A stretch of DNA of 64,000 nt from Minicystis rosea (GTDB taxonomy: Bacteria; Myxococcota_A; Polyangia; Polyangiales; Polyangiaceae): NCBI GenBank assembly GCA_001931535.1, contig CP016211.1, forward strand, positions 4,757,573 to 4,821,572, written 5' to 3'. Below are positions 55,843 through 64,000 of this stretch, in pieces (the stretch's first letter is position 1; every line of letters begins with the position of its first letter). The position numbers and the translations under genes are program-made. The notes beneath the pieces are model-generated. The model saw only the letters and a list, made by a program, of their open reading frames with translations, was not told the origin of the DNA and did not search any database.

Positions 55843-57791
55843 ACCGATCCGCGACGGTAGATGCGGCGCCGCCGGCCCGCCGGTGTCGCGCCGCGATCGC
55901 GCTCCCCGAGCTTCCCGGCCGGTCGATCGTCCGCGGTCCCCTTGGCGCGGGCGGCGGGCGGATCGATCTCCCCCTCTGCAATCAAGGTCTGTTGCCAGGA
56001 AGAGTCGAACTCTTGGAACTTGAGATCACGCTCCGACTCCACCCAGAGGACCGGGGGCAGCCCCAAATCCGCATGATCGGGCGGCGCCGGCCGGCGCTCG
56101 ACGACGCCGAGCTTGTCCCACTCCGTCACCATGTCGTTCAAACGATTGACCGCCGAGGTGTTGTCGAGATCTCGATACCAGAAGCTCCGATACGTGAAGT
56201 GCTTGAGGCGCTGCACCTTCGGTTGCCCGGTATCCATGAGGCGCTCGTAGGCTTCCTGGCTCATCACCTGATTGGGAATCCGCGCGGCCCACTGCGCGGG
56301 CGTGGGCAGGTAGAAGGAGGCATCGTATCCGGCGTTGCAGCTCGCGGCGTCGGCCTGCCACGGGACACCCATCCACCGGGACAAGGTCCCGGGCCCGCTC
56401 GCTTGGAGCGGCCCATCGGCCCCGAGCGCGATGTCGGGATAGAGCACCGGCCCATAATCGTCCTTGGGCGTCTCGCCCTCGGGCATGATGCGGAGTCGGA
56501 ACGGCTCCTGCCACATGCTCTGGTGCCGGAGGACCCACGTGGCCTCGATGCCGGGGCGGAAGGTGCCGCCGAGGATCTCCTCCAGCGCGGCGCGGGCGAG
56601 GGCCATCGGCTGCTCGCTCACCGGCCGCTTCGCGAGCGGAACGGGCTCTCCCGGCGGCCCCTTCCAATCGTCGATGAACTCCCCCTCTGCCCACTGGCGC
56701 AGCCAACCATATTGGGTGGGCGTCATCGACAGCTCGTTGTTGGGCTTGTCGCTGAAGTCGTGGAGCGCGTCGCCATAGAAGGGCGGGAGATCGACCGGCT
56801 CGGATCGCGTCGCCGCCGGATCGCGGAACCAGCGAAAAATCCGGTCCCGGAGCGCGCGCTCCCGATCGCTCGGATCGGCGAGGCGGCGCACCATCTCCGG
56901 CGCGGTGTAGTCGGCGGGCGAGCCCGTGCCGAAGAGCATGAAGAGCCCTTGGTTGACCCACTGGGTCTGGACCAGCTTGTCGAAGATGGGATAGATGTGC
57001 TCCGTGAACGAGGGGCGCTCCGGCCGTGTGAGCCACCCGGCGTGATAAAAGAGGTCGAGCGCGACATCGTACATCGTCAAGATGCCATAGAGCCCCGGCC
57101 CGAAGTTGGGCGGAGCCACGTTGACGAACGCCGGCTCCGCTTCAAAACGGCCTTCGGACGTGATGACGGTGGCCCGCACGGGACCATCGGAGATGTCGTC
57201 GTACCAGCGATCGTTGTTGGCGAAGGTGCCAAGCGGGTTGTAGGGCCCCACGTTGCCTGCGAGGCCGTGGCCGCCGAAGACGAGAAGTCGCCCCATCTCG
57301 TCGGTGCGCAGCTCCCCGAGATAGACCGGCACGTCCTCGAACGTCCCGCTGTCGAACCGATAGGCGTCCCCGCGCTGCTCCCGGCCGGAGATGGCACGCG
57401 ATCCCGGATCGATGATGAGCTTGGTCCGGTCCTGGAAGCCGACGAGCAACGTGTTGCGCTGCCCTTGGGGTAAGGCGAGCGGCCCGATGTCGAGCGGATT
57501 CTTGAACTGATACCAGCCTGCCTTGCGATTCGCGAGGTGCACGCGCCATTCGATCTGCGCGTCGTCCGCGGTGATCTCTTTGACCACCCGACCCTCGCCA
57601 TCCAGACCGTAGATACGGAATCTCGCGGCTTGGCGCTTGATGCGCCCCTCCCGATCCTTGGAGGCCCCGGGCGCCACGGGCAACTGCCCCGGCACCTCCG
57701 GCGCGAGATAATACTCGTCCGGCGAGCTGCCCACCCGCGCCACCCCGAGCCCGGGCGAAATCACATACCGAACGATCTCCTGCGTCTTCAT
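55839..57791 (-). CDS. lodA: LodA/GoxA-type quinoprotein amino acid oxidase
   Basis: A 650-aa protein of the CTQ-dependent oxidase family that releases H2O2 (and ammonia) from an amino acid. Family motifs: IVRYVISPGLGVARVGSSPDEYYLAPE at the start, LVFGGHGLAGN, and the cofactor region WMGVPWQADAASCNAGYDA with Cys485. Trp501 (PAQWAARIPNQV) and Trp538 are near; which Trp forms the cofactor cannot be settled by eye. There is no signal peptide, as in other members, which are exported in an unknown way. The C-terminal ~30 residues are basic (GRRRRIYRRGS). ATG 57791 follows an AAGGGGC. Members with H2O2 production act as antimicrobial proteins in biofilms. Confidence 0.9.
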   Translation of the reverse strand: MKTQEIVRYVISPGLGVARVGSSPDEYYLAPEVPGQLPVAPGASKDREGRIKRQAARFRIYGLDGEGRVVKEITADDAQIEWRVHLANRKAGWYQFKNPLDIGPLALPQGQRNTLLVGFQDRTKLIIDPGSRAISGREQRGDAYRFDSGTFEDVPVYLGELRTDEMGRLLVFGGHGLAGNVGPYNPLGTFANNDRWYDDISDGPVRATVITSEGRFEAEPAFVNVAPPNFGPGLYGILTMYDVALDLFYHAGWLTRPERPSFTEHIYPIFDKLVQTQWVNQGLFMLFGTGSPADYTAPEMVRRLADPSDRERALRDRIFRWFRDPAATRSEPVDLPPFYGDALHDFSDKPNNELSMTPTQYGWLRQWAEGEFIDDWKGPPGEPVPLAKRPVSEQPMALARAALEEILGGTFRPGIEATWVLRHQSMWQEPFRLRIMPEGETPKDDYGPVLYPDIALGADGPLQASGPGTLSRWMGVPWQADAASCNAGYDASFYLPTPAQWAARIPNQVMSQEAYERLMDTGQPKVQRLKHFTYRSFWYRDLDNTSAVNRLNDMVTEWDKLGVVERRPAPPDHADLGLPPVLWVESERDLKFQEFDSSWQQTLIAEGEIDPPAARAKGTADDRPAGKLGERDRGATPAGRRRRIYRRGSV

Positions 57792-58156
57792 AGGCCTTGC
57801 CCCTTTCGCGGAAAGCGCATCTCCGACGGCGCGCCCAACACCCCACCGCCCACCTGCGCCCGCGCCGCCGTAAGCACGCCTCACGCCACCGCGGCACGGG
57901 CTCTGCGACGACGTCGAATCGCGGGTTCCAGGCGCTGGTTCCGCCGGCAAAGCCTGCTCCGGGCAGACACGTGCCGGGCACGTGCCGGGCACGTGTCCGC
58001 CGAATTCACGTCACGACGCGATGAGGCGTGATGTCATGTCGGCGCTCCTCGCCGAGCGCCCGCCCAGGTGTGTGTGCTGCGATCAGGGCAAGCGGGCTTC
58101 GCTCTTCGATGATGTTCGGGTCGAGGAGCTCGCTGGGCACGAGCTCGCCCCGAGAA
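57792..58156. other. Gene-free stretch upstream of lodA-like gene
   Basis: About 365 bp between the lodA-like start (minus) and the stop of the lipoprotein gene at 58157 (also minus). No credible gene; plus-strand frames are shadows. It holds the triple CACGTG element at 57966-57997 and is the likely promoter region of lodA/lodB. Confidence 0.6.
57966..57997. promoter_or_regulatory. Three CACGTG palindromes phased at 11 bp upstream of lodA
   Basis: CACGTG occurs at 57968, 57979 and 57990, one per helical turn, in the frame GACACGTGCC / GGGCACGTGCC / GGGCACGTGTC. The centre copy is the palindrome GGCACGTGCC also found upstream of the phosphoesterase. The distance to the lodA start is ~175 bp. 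Cooperative binding of a regulator on one DNA face is plausible; not shown. Confidence 0.5.
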
Positions 58157-58828
58157 TCACAGCGATGCTTGTCGCAGCGGATCGCCGCGCATCACGGCGA
58201 AGTCGGCGCCTTCGATCCAGCGTTGCACCTCGACGAGCTGCGAGGGGAACGTGGTGGCGGGCCCGGTCGCGCTCACGTTGAGGGTGTGCGTGCCGACCAC
58301 GATGACGCGCTCGATTACGTGCGTCACGGGGCCGCCGTCGCGAGACAAATCGATTTCCACCTCGAAGCCCGGTTGGCCGCGGTGATCGACGGGGCCCGAG
58401 CGCGTGTAGCGCACGTCGTCGTAGCGTTTGCGGTAGTGCTTCGGATACTCGACCGTGCTCAGCGCTTCGGCGCTCAGCACGGCGTCGGGCGGCACTTGGT
58501 AGTCCTTCGCCAGCAGCGTCATCTTCCCGCTCGGCGTGACCAGGTTGCATTGCACGAAGCTCACCGTGACGTGGAGCTTCTGCTGCACGAGGCGCTCGAC
58601 CTCGCACGTCCAGCCTTCGCCGAGCGGGCGTGAGACGCGGACGAGCTTGTCCTCGGTCTCGATGGGCGGCGTCGCTTGCGGAGGCGGCACGAGCGGCCTG
58701 CTCGAGGAAGGCGGCGGAGGCGCGGCCGGCGCCTGCGCAGGAGGCCGCGATCCACCGCAGCCGAGGAGCAGCGCGGCGAGCGCCGCCATCGAGGTGTGGA
58801 GACGAAGAGCCATCGAAGCGCGTCGCAT
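58157..58828 (-). CDS. Lipoprotein of unknown function
   Basis: A 223-aa exported lipoprotein. MRRASMALRLHTSMAALAALLLGCGGS contains lipobox LLLGC; Met 58828 gives a better n-region than the inner Met 58813, and Met 58900 upstream would place 24 filler residues before it. A Pro/Ala/Ser linker (~35-65) precedes a ~155-residue beta-rich domain (WTCEVERLVQQKLHVTVSFVQCN; GQPGFEVEIDLSR; HVIERVIVVGTHTLNVSATGP; LVEVQRWIEGADF), which resembles PsbP/Mog1-like or DUF1795-type folds, but only loosely. It is divergent from the kinase at 59012. Confidence 0.78.
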   Translation of the reverse strand: MRRASMALRLHTSMAALAALLLGCGGSRPPAQAPAAPPPPSSSRPLVPPPQATPPIETEDKLVRVSRPLGEGWTCEVERLVQQKLHVTVSFVQCNLVTPSGKMTLLAKDYQVPPDAVLSAEALSTVEYPKHYRKRYDDVRYTRSGPVDHRGQPGFEVEIDLSRDGGPVTHVIERVIVVGTHTLNVSATGPATTFPSQLVEVQRWIEGADFAVMRGDPLRQASL

Positions 58829-59011
58829 GATCCACGGACCATCGTACACCTCCGACCGTCCGTGAGAAACGTGTCGGACATCACGACGTGCACACCGCAC
58901 CGCTACATGTCGTCCCGGTCGAGCGTGCGTGCTCGTTATCGTGCGTGGCTGCTACACGAGCGCTGGTCGTCGTCGCGCCGCGTGGCATGCTCGCGGCGAG
59001 AACGCAGGCTC

Positions 59012-60320
<1,309 letters not shown>

Positions 60321-60331
<11 letters not shown>

Positions 60332-60776
60332 CGAGCTTCTCCAAAGCCGCGCGCATCCGCGCTGGAATGGCCGCCGGCCGCCGCGTGGCCCGATCCACGA
60401 ACACGTGGACGAACCAGCCCTCCGCCGCGACCTCCGCCTCGCCGCGGGGGAACAAGCCAATCTCGTAACGCACGCTCGATCGCCCGAGCTTGCTCACCGC
60501 GAGCCCCGCGTCGAGATCCGTGGGGAAAGCGACGGCGCGGCGATAACGACAGTGCGACTCGGCCGCGAAGCCGATCACCTCGCCGGAGACGATGTCGAGG
60601 CCGCCGTGGTCGATGAGATATCGGTTGATGACCGTGTCGAAGTACGCGTAGTAAACGACGTTGTTGACGTGCCCGTAGATGTCGTTGTCCATCCATCGTG
60701 TCGGGATCACGAGGAAGTGACGAAACCGGTCGCGCGTCGCGGGCGCCTCGAGATTCGATGTCTTCGCGTCGATCAT
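60321..60776 (-). CDS. Acyl-CoA thioesterase, YbgC/4HBT family
   Basis: A 151-aa hot-dog-fold thioesterase. TRWMDNDIYGHVNNVVYYAYFDT carries the catalytic Asp and HVNN signature, and SRRAVAFP-like pattern YRRAVAFPTDLDAGLAVSKLG the strand region. It would hydrolyse acyl-CoA esters in the cytosol. It starts 6 bp after the stop of the transhydrogenase-like gene, so it is the last gene of the minus-strand operon that also contains the TOMM genes. Whether it takes part in that pathway is open. Confidence 0.93.
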
Positions 60777-60782
60777 GACTCC

Positions 60783-62102
60783 TCACCAATAACCGAGGGC
60801 GCTGCGGAAGAGCGCCGCGAGCGCGGGCTCGTCGACCTTTGTCGGAGCATTGTCGACGAGGCGCGCCTGCACGATCGTGCCGGCCGCGAGCGCCGCCAAG
60901 TCCGCTTCGCCGTACCCGACGCCGCTGAGGCCGTTGGGGATCGCCGTCGCCTGCATCATCTGCACGAGCTTCGCCCCCAGCACCGCACCGGCGTCCTCGG
61001 GCGCCGCGCCGCGCGTGTCCGCGCCCAACCATTCTGCGGCCTCGAGGTGGCGCGCCGGGCTCGTCGCCGCGAGCGCGCGAAACACCGCGGGCGCGTTCAC
61101 CACCACCGAGACTCCATGCGGCACGAGCGCTTCGTGCGCGGGATATCCGGGCATTCGAAACTCGCGCACGAGGCCCGAAACCGCGTAGCTCATGGCATGA
61201 GGCAGGTGCACGCCCGCGTTGCCGAACGCGATCCCCGCGAGCGTCGCGGCCCACGCCATGCCCTCGCGCGCCTCGGTGTCCGCGGCATCCTGCGTCGCCC
61301 GCACGAGGTATCGCCCCGTGAGGATCAGCGCCTCGCGACACCCCATGTCGCTCCAGGGATTGGCACCTTGGCTCATCGGCCGGAGCCCCGGTCGATCGGG
61401 CCGCGGGCGCGCCGTGTACGGACGGGCCGTGTACGACTCCAGCGCGTGACAGAGCACGTCGAAACCGCTCGCCGCGACCACGCTCGCGGGCAGCGTCTCC
61501 GCACAGGTCGGGTCGACGAGCGCCAGTGATGGACGCAGCTTCCGCGACGCGATTCCCGTCTTGGCGCGGCGCGCGCGATCGTCGAACACCGCGATGCCGG
61601 TGCACTCGGCGCCCGTCCCCGTGGTCGTGGGACACGCCACGTGCGGCGGCAGCGGGCCCGGCACCTCGCGCCCCTCGCCGAGGGGACGATTCACGTAGGC
61701 CGCGAAATCCGCTGGATACGTCGCATACAAGAGCGCGGCCTTGCAGGTATCGATCACCGATCCGCCGCCCACCGACACGTAAGCATCGAAGCGCCCGTCA
61801 CGCGCGAACTGCGCCGCAGCGAGGAACGATTCGGCGGTCGGCTCGATCGACACCTCGTCGTACACGACGACGTCGAGCCCGGCCGCCTCGAGCGATCGAC
61901 GCGCCGCTTCGACATGCGGGAGCCGCGAGAGCGTGGCGTCGGTGAAGAGCGCCACGCGCCGCGCGGATGCGTTCGCGAGGAGCGCGCGCACGTGCTCGCC
62001 CAGCTCGGCGAGCGCCCCGCGGCCGAAGACGACGTGCGAAGCATCGATGGAGAAGGCGTGGTCTCCGCCTTCGGTGAGCGCATAGCCATGACAACAGGCC
62101 AT
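60783..62102 (-). CDS. Iron-containing alcohol dehydrogenase, hydroxyacid-oxoacid transhydrogenase (ADHFE1)-like
   Basis: A 439-aa group III dehydrogenase. The N-terminus DHAFSIDASHVVFGRGALAEL, SVGGGSVIDTCKAA (nucleotide site), CPTTTGTGAECTGIAVFD, ASGFDVLCHALESYT and GNAGVHLPHAMSY, VPHGVSVVVNAPAVFRALA match the ADHFE1/HOT subgroup, which moves hydride between 4-hydroxybutyrate and 2-oxoglutarate. Metal ligands His/Asp are in the FDVLCH and GVHLPH motifs. Its start is 23 bp after the ocin-ThiF-like gene and its stop 6 bp before the thioesterase; it appears to belong to the same operon. Confidence 0.9.
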   Translation of the reverse strand: MACCHGYALTEGGDHAFSIDASHVVFGRGALAELGEHVRALLANASARRVALFTDATLSRLPHVEAARRSLEAAGLDVVVYDEVSIEPTAESFLAAAQFARDGRFDAYVSVGGGSVIDTCKAALLYATYPADFAAYVNRPLGEGREVPGPLPPHVACPTTTGTGAECTGIAVFDDRARRAKTGIASRKLRPSLALVDPTCAETLPASVVAASGFDVLCHALESYTARPYTARPRPDRPGLRPMSQGANPWSDMGCREALILTGRYLVRATQDAADTEAREGMAWAATLAGIAFGNAGVHLPHAMSYAVSGLVREFRMPGYPAHEALVPHGVSVVVNAPAVFRALAATSPARHLEAAEWLGADTRGAAPEDAGAVLGAKLVQMMQATAIPNGLSGVGYGEADLAALAAGTIVQARLVDNAPTKVDEPALAALFRSALGYW

Positions 62103-62125
62103 GCGGCATCCTACACCGCGGAGCC

Positions 62126-63040
62126 TCAGCCGGGCGATCGCGACGATGCGTGCGTCATGCGTCCCTCGTCACCGCACACGCGGCACCAAGGCAGCCTCAC
62201 CAAGGTGTGCAGGGTGGACTCCCAGCTCACCAGATCTTGGATCAGCGTCCGTCCGCCGAGGTGGGTCGGCGCGTACCGCGTGATCACCTTGATCGCTTCG
62301 AGCGCCACGAGGTGACCGAGCAGCCCGTCGCTCGCGGTGCCTCCACGCACCGCGCGCTCGCGGTTCATCTCCGAAAGCGCGGCGCTCACCGACGTTTCCA
62401 TGGCGCACACGCGGCAGGCCGTCTGCCCGGGGATCACCAGAGGCCCGATGGCCACCACCGTCCCCGAGCGCCGCGCCCACAGCGAGGGAACGGACGCCGC
62501 TTGCGTGAGGCGCGCGAGCCGCTCGGTATCCTCGGGCGGCACCGCGGCGATCACGAGCGTCGACTCCGATCGTCTCGCGAGCGCTGCTGCGACGTCACGC
62601 AACGCGAGCGGGCCTTCGATCGCGTCCACGCCCGCTGCCGCGAGCTCGCGCGCGGCCGCCTGCGCCCAGCGCGAGCGTCCGGCCACCACCACGTGCGCTG
62701 CCACGAGGCGCGCGGTCGCGGCATCCGCATCGGCCGACCACGCGCGGAAGAAGAGCCGCTGTCCGCGCGCCCGCGCGCTCGGCGGCGCTTCGGGCACGGC
62801 TTCGACGGCGCCGCGCGCCACCAGCCGATCGAGGAACGCGGCCACCGCGGCCGGCGCTCCGCCGAGCGCCGCAAGGATCGCGGCCCGATCGCGCGAGCCG
62901 TCGAGCAGCGGCAGGAGCTTCTCCATGAGGCGCCGTGCATCGCTCCCCGTGATCTGGCTGGTCACGAGATCCGATCGCACGAGGAGGCCGGCCTCCGTCG
63001 ACACGATGTCGAATGCAGGGCTGAGACGCAGGCGGCTCAC
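62126..63040 (-). CDS. TOMM precursor leader peptide-binding / ocin-ThiF-like protein
   Basis: A 304-aa partner protein of azol(in)e-forming YcaO enzymes. The N-terminal ~90 residues (RLRLSPAFDIVSTEAGLLVRSD... LLDGSRDRAAILAALGG) have the peptide-clamp (RRE-like) winged-helix pattern. The rest is ThiF/E1-like without an obvious nucleotide-binding GGG motif, as usual in this family, and carries two Zn-type CxxC pairs (TACRVCAMET and PWCRVCGDEG). It starts at GTG 63040, one base after the stop of the SagB-type gene. The frame is open upstream, but only this start preserves the operon spacing. Function: recruits the precursor peptide for cyclodehydration (by family). Confidence 0.88.
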   Translation of the reverse strand: MSRLRLSPAFDIVSTEAGLLVRSDLVTSQITGSDARRLMEKLLPLLDGSRDRAAILAALGGAPAAVAAFLDRLVARGAVEAVPEAPPSARARGQRLFFRAWSADADAATARLVAAHVVVAGRSRWAQAAARELAAAGVDAIEGPLALRDVAAALARRSESTLVIAAVPPEDTERLARLTQAASVPSLWARRSGTVVAIGPLVIPGQTACRVCAMETSVSAALSEMNRERAVRGGTASDGLLGHLVALEAIKVITRYAPTHLGGRTLIQDLVSWESTLHTLVRLPWCRVCGDEGRMTHASSRSPG

Positions 63041-63041
63041 G

Positions 63042-63800
63042 TCAGCGCTCCTCCGCCGGGCGCCCGACGCCGACGAGATAGATGGCCTCTTCACCGGCGG
63101 GCAACCGGCACATCTCGTTGACCTCGGCGTCGAGGAACCCGCCGATCCCCACCGGGCCGAGCCCGAGCGCCGTTGCGACCAGATATAGATTCTGGCCCAC
63201 GTGCCCGGCATCGAGGAACAGATATCGATAGCCGCGTTGACCGTACTTGAACATCGTCCTCTCGCGTACCGCCGTGATGACGCAGACCACGTTGGCGTCG
63301 CGCAACATGTCTTGTTCCAGGGTCAGCTCCACGAGCTGTTCGTGGACGCGTCCCCCACGCACCTCTTCGAGCTCGTGCGCCCGGGCGTCGTAGTGATGCA
63401 CGCCGTCCGCGAGCCCCTCGACGTCCTGCGTGGCCACGTAGATCTCGATGGGGTGGAGCCCGCCCGCCGACGGCGCCGGCCGCTCCCACAGGCCGAGCCC
63501 CTCGGTGCGCCGCCGCCCCCACACTCCGTGGCTCGCGTAAAGCAGCCGACCCAACGCCGCGAGCGGCAGCGGCCCGCGCGCGAACCGCCGCACCGATCGA
63601 CGCCGTGCCAAGACCTCGCGGAACGGCACGTCGACCTCGAAATCCCGCCCGGGCAGCGCCGTCCGCGGCGCGCCGGGGAAGGTGCGATGACACAGCGGCT
63701 TGTCGTCCTCCGTCACCCCGGTCTCGATCGAGCGCGCGCGCACGTTCGAGGACGAGAGGTGATAGAGCCGCGCGAGATCGGTCTCTTTGCTGCGGGCCAT
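63042..63800 (-). CDS. SagB-type FMN-dependent dehydrogenase
   Basis: A 252-aa nitroreductase-fold enzyme that oxidises azolines to azoles in TOMM biosynthesis. RRSVRRFARGPLPLAALGRLLYASHGV (FMN phosphate site), ERPAPSAGGLHPIEIYVA and YGQRGYRYLFLDAGHVGQNLYL, then GLGPVGIGGFLDAEVNEM, are the SagB/ThcOx-type motifs. It starts at ATG 63800, 7 bp after the YcaO stop, and ends 1 bp before the ocin-ThiF-like gene, so the three are one transcription unit. Confidence 0.92.
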   Translation of the reverse strand: MARSKETDLARLYHLSSSNVRARSIETGVTEDDKPLCHRTFPGAPRTALPGRDFEVDVPFREVLARRRSVRRFARGPLPLAALGRLLYASHGVWGRRRTEGLGLWERPAPSAGGLHPIEIYVATQDVEGLADGVHHYDARAHELEEVRGGRVHEQLVELTLEQDMLRDANVVCVITAVRERTMFKYGQRGYRYLFLDAGHVGQNLYLVATALGLGPVGIGGFLDAEVNEMCRLPAGEEAIYLVGVGRPAEER

Positions 63801-63807
63801 GACGAGC

Positions 63808-64000
63808 TCAATCCATGGGGTGCGGATCGGGGTTGATGCCGTGCGGGGTCAGCGCGGAGAGACGTGGGTTGTCGAGGCGCACGACCCGCTGTCCGAAATG
63901 AATCTGCTGAAAATCCGGCCCCAGCGCGCGGACCACGCGGAACGGGGTGCCGAGGAGATCGGGTGACGTGAGATCGGCGACGGCGACGCGCAGCCCCGCG
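63808..64000 (-). CDS. YcaO cyclodehydratase, C-terminal end only
   Basis: The last 64 residues of a YcaO protein; the gene enters from beyond the right edge. The visible sequence reads GLRVAVADLTSPDLLGTPF, RVVRALGPDFQQIHFGQR and ends in HGINPDPHPMD. The terminal PDPHP matches the PxPxP motif known to lie in the active site of azoline-forming YcaO enzymes. It is followed after 7 bp by the SagB-type gene. Confidence 0.88.
   Translation of the reverse strand, partial: AGLRVAVADLTSPDLLGTPFRVVRALGPDFQQIHFGQRVVRLDNPRLSALTPHGINPDPHPMD

Overview
The window is a strongly GC-rich, gene-dense bacterial chromosome segment that most resembles a myxobacterium (Polyangia/Myxococcota). The reasons are five transmembrane or multidomain Ser/Thr protein kinases plus one pseudokinase in 64 kb, a kinase tail ending in an NPPFYFDGKKKIFKPGC-type motif, a short secreted protein with a MYXO-CTERM-like tail, a soluble hybrid kinase with a long HAMP array, many Ala/Pro/Ser-rich linkers and several divergent house-keeping paralogues. 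No tRNA, rRNA, phage, transposase or CRISPR was seen. Genes lie on both strands in short co-directional runs, many with 4-bp ATGA/GTGA overlaps. Many very long open frames on the opposite strand are GC-rich shadows and are not annotated.

Layout. 1-7.3 kb: polA (cut by the left edge), a divergent run with an unknown protein, an acyltransferase-3 membrane protein, an unknown membrane protein, a minimal nucleotidyltransferase and a Sir2 deacylase. 7.3-14.2 kb: two translationally coupled hybrid histidine kinases, the first-transcribed one a 1609-aa soluble protein with nine 92-aa HAMP-array repeats. 14.6-21.2 kb: substrate-binding lipoprotein, Ser/Thr kinase, PEGA-like envelope protein, exonuclease III-type nuclease, Zn-alcohol dehydrogenase with a coupled small membrane protein. 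21.3-25.6 kb: small envelope proteins, an inactive-looking C39-peptidase-like lipoprotein, a lytic transglycosylase-like protein, a degenerate GGDEF protein and a MYXO-CTERM-like protein. 25.6-38 kb: kinase, esterase lipoprotein, pseudokinase/GYF protein, Mla-like ABC ATPase, a 54-bp hairpin repeat array, Nudix, a divergent NAD+ DNA ligase and a kinase with a cystine-knot-like tail. 38-48.3 kb: DUF2804-like protein, P5C dehydrogenase, a caspase-fold-like protein, a kinase/P-loop/repeat protein and cysS. 48.6-57.8 kb: a metabolic island with a phospholipase C-like phosphoesterase, a single-chain xanthine dehydrogenase-like enzyme and a LodA/LodB-type quinoprotein oxidase pair. 58.2-64 kb: lipoprotein, kinase, then a minus-strand operon that enters from the right with YcaO, SagB-type dehydrogenase and ocin-ThiF-type protein (a TOMM/azol(in)e RiPP maturation set), followed by a hydroxyacid-oxoacid transhydrogenase-like enzyme and a thioesterase.

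Main points for a second look: the TOMM operon at the right edge; the poly-HAMP kinase; a family of TGATCACGAT-linked hairpins sitting at 3' gene ends and amplified into a tandem array; two apparent -1 frameshifts (cysS and the xanthine dehydrogenase-like gene), each repaired by adding one C to a C run and so probably sequence errors; and a set of signalling or enzyme proteins that have lost catalytic residues (GGDEF to KDDEL with an intact I-site, a C39-like domain without Cys/His, a pseudokinase, Pol I proofreading domain, LigA motif IV, ABC H-loop).
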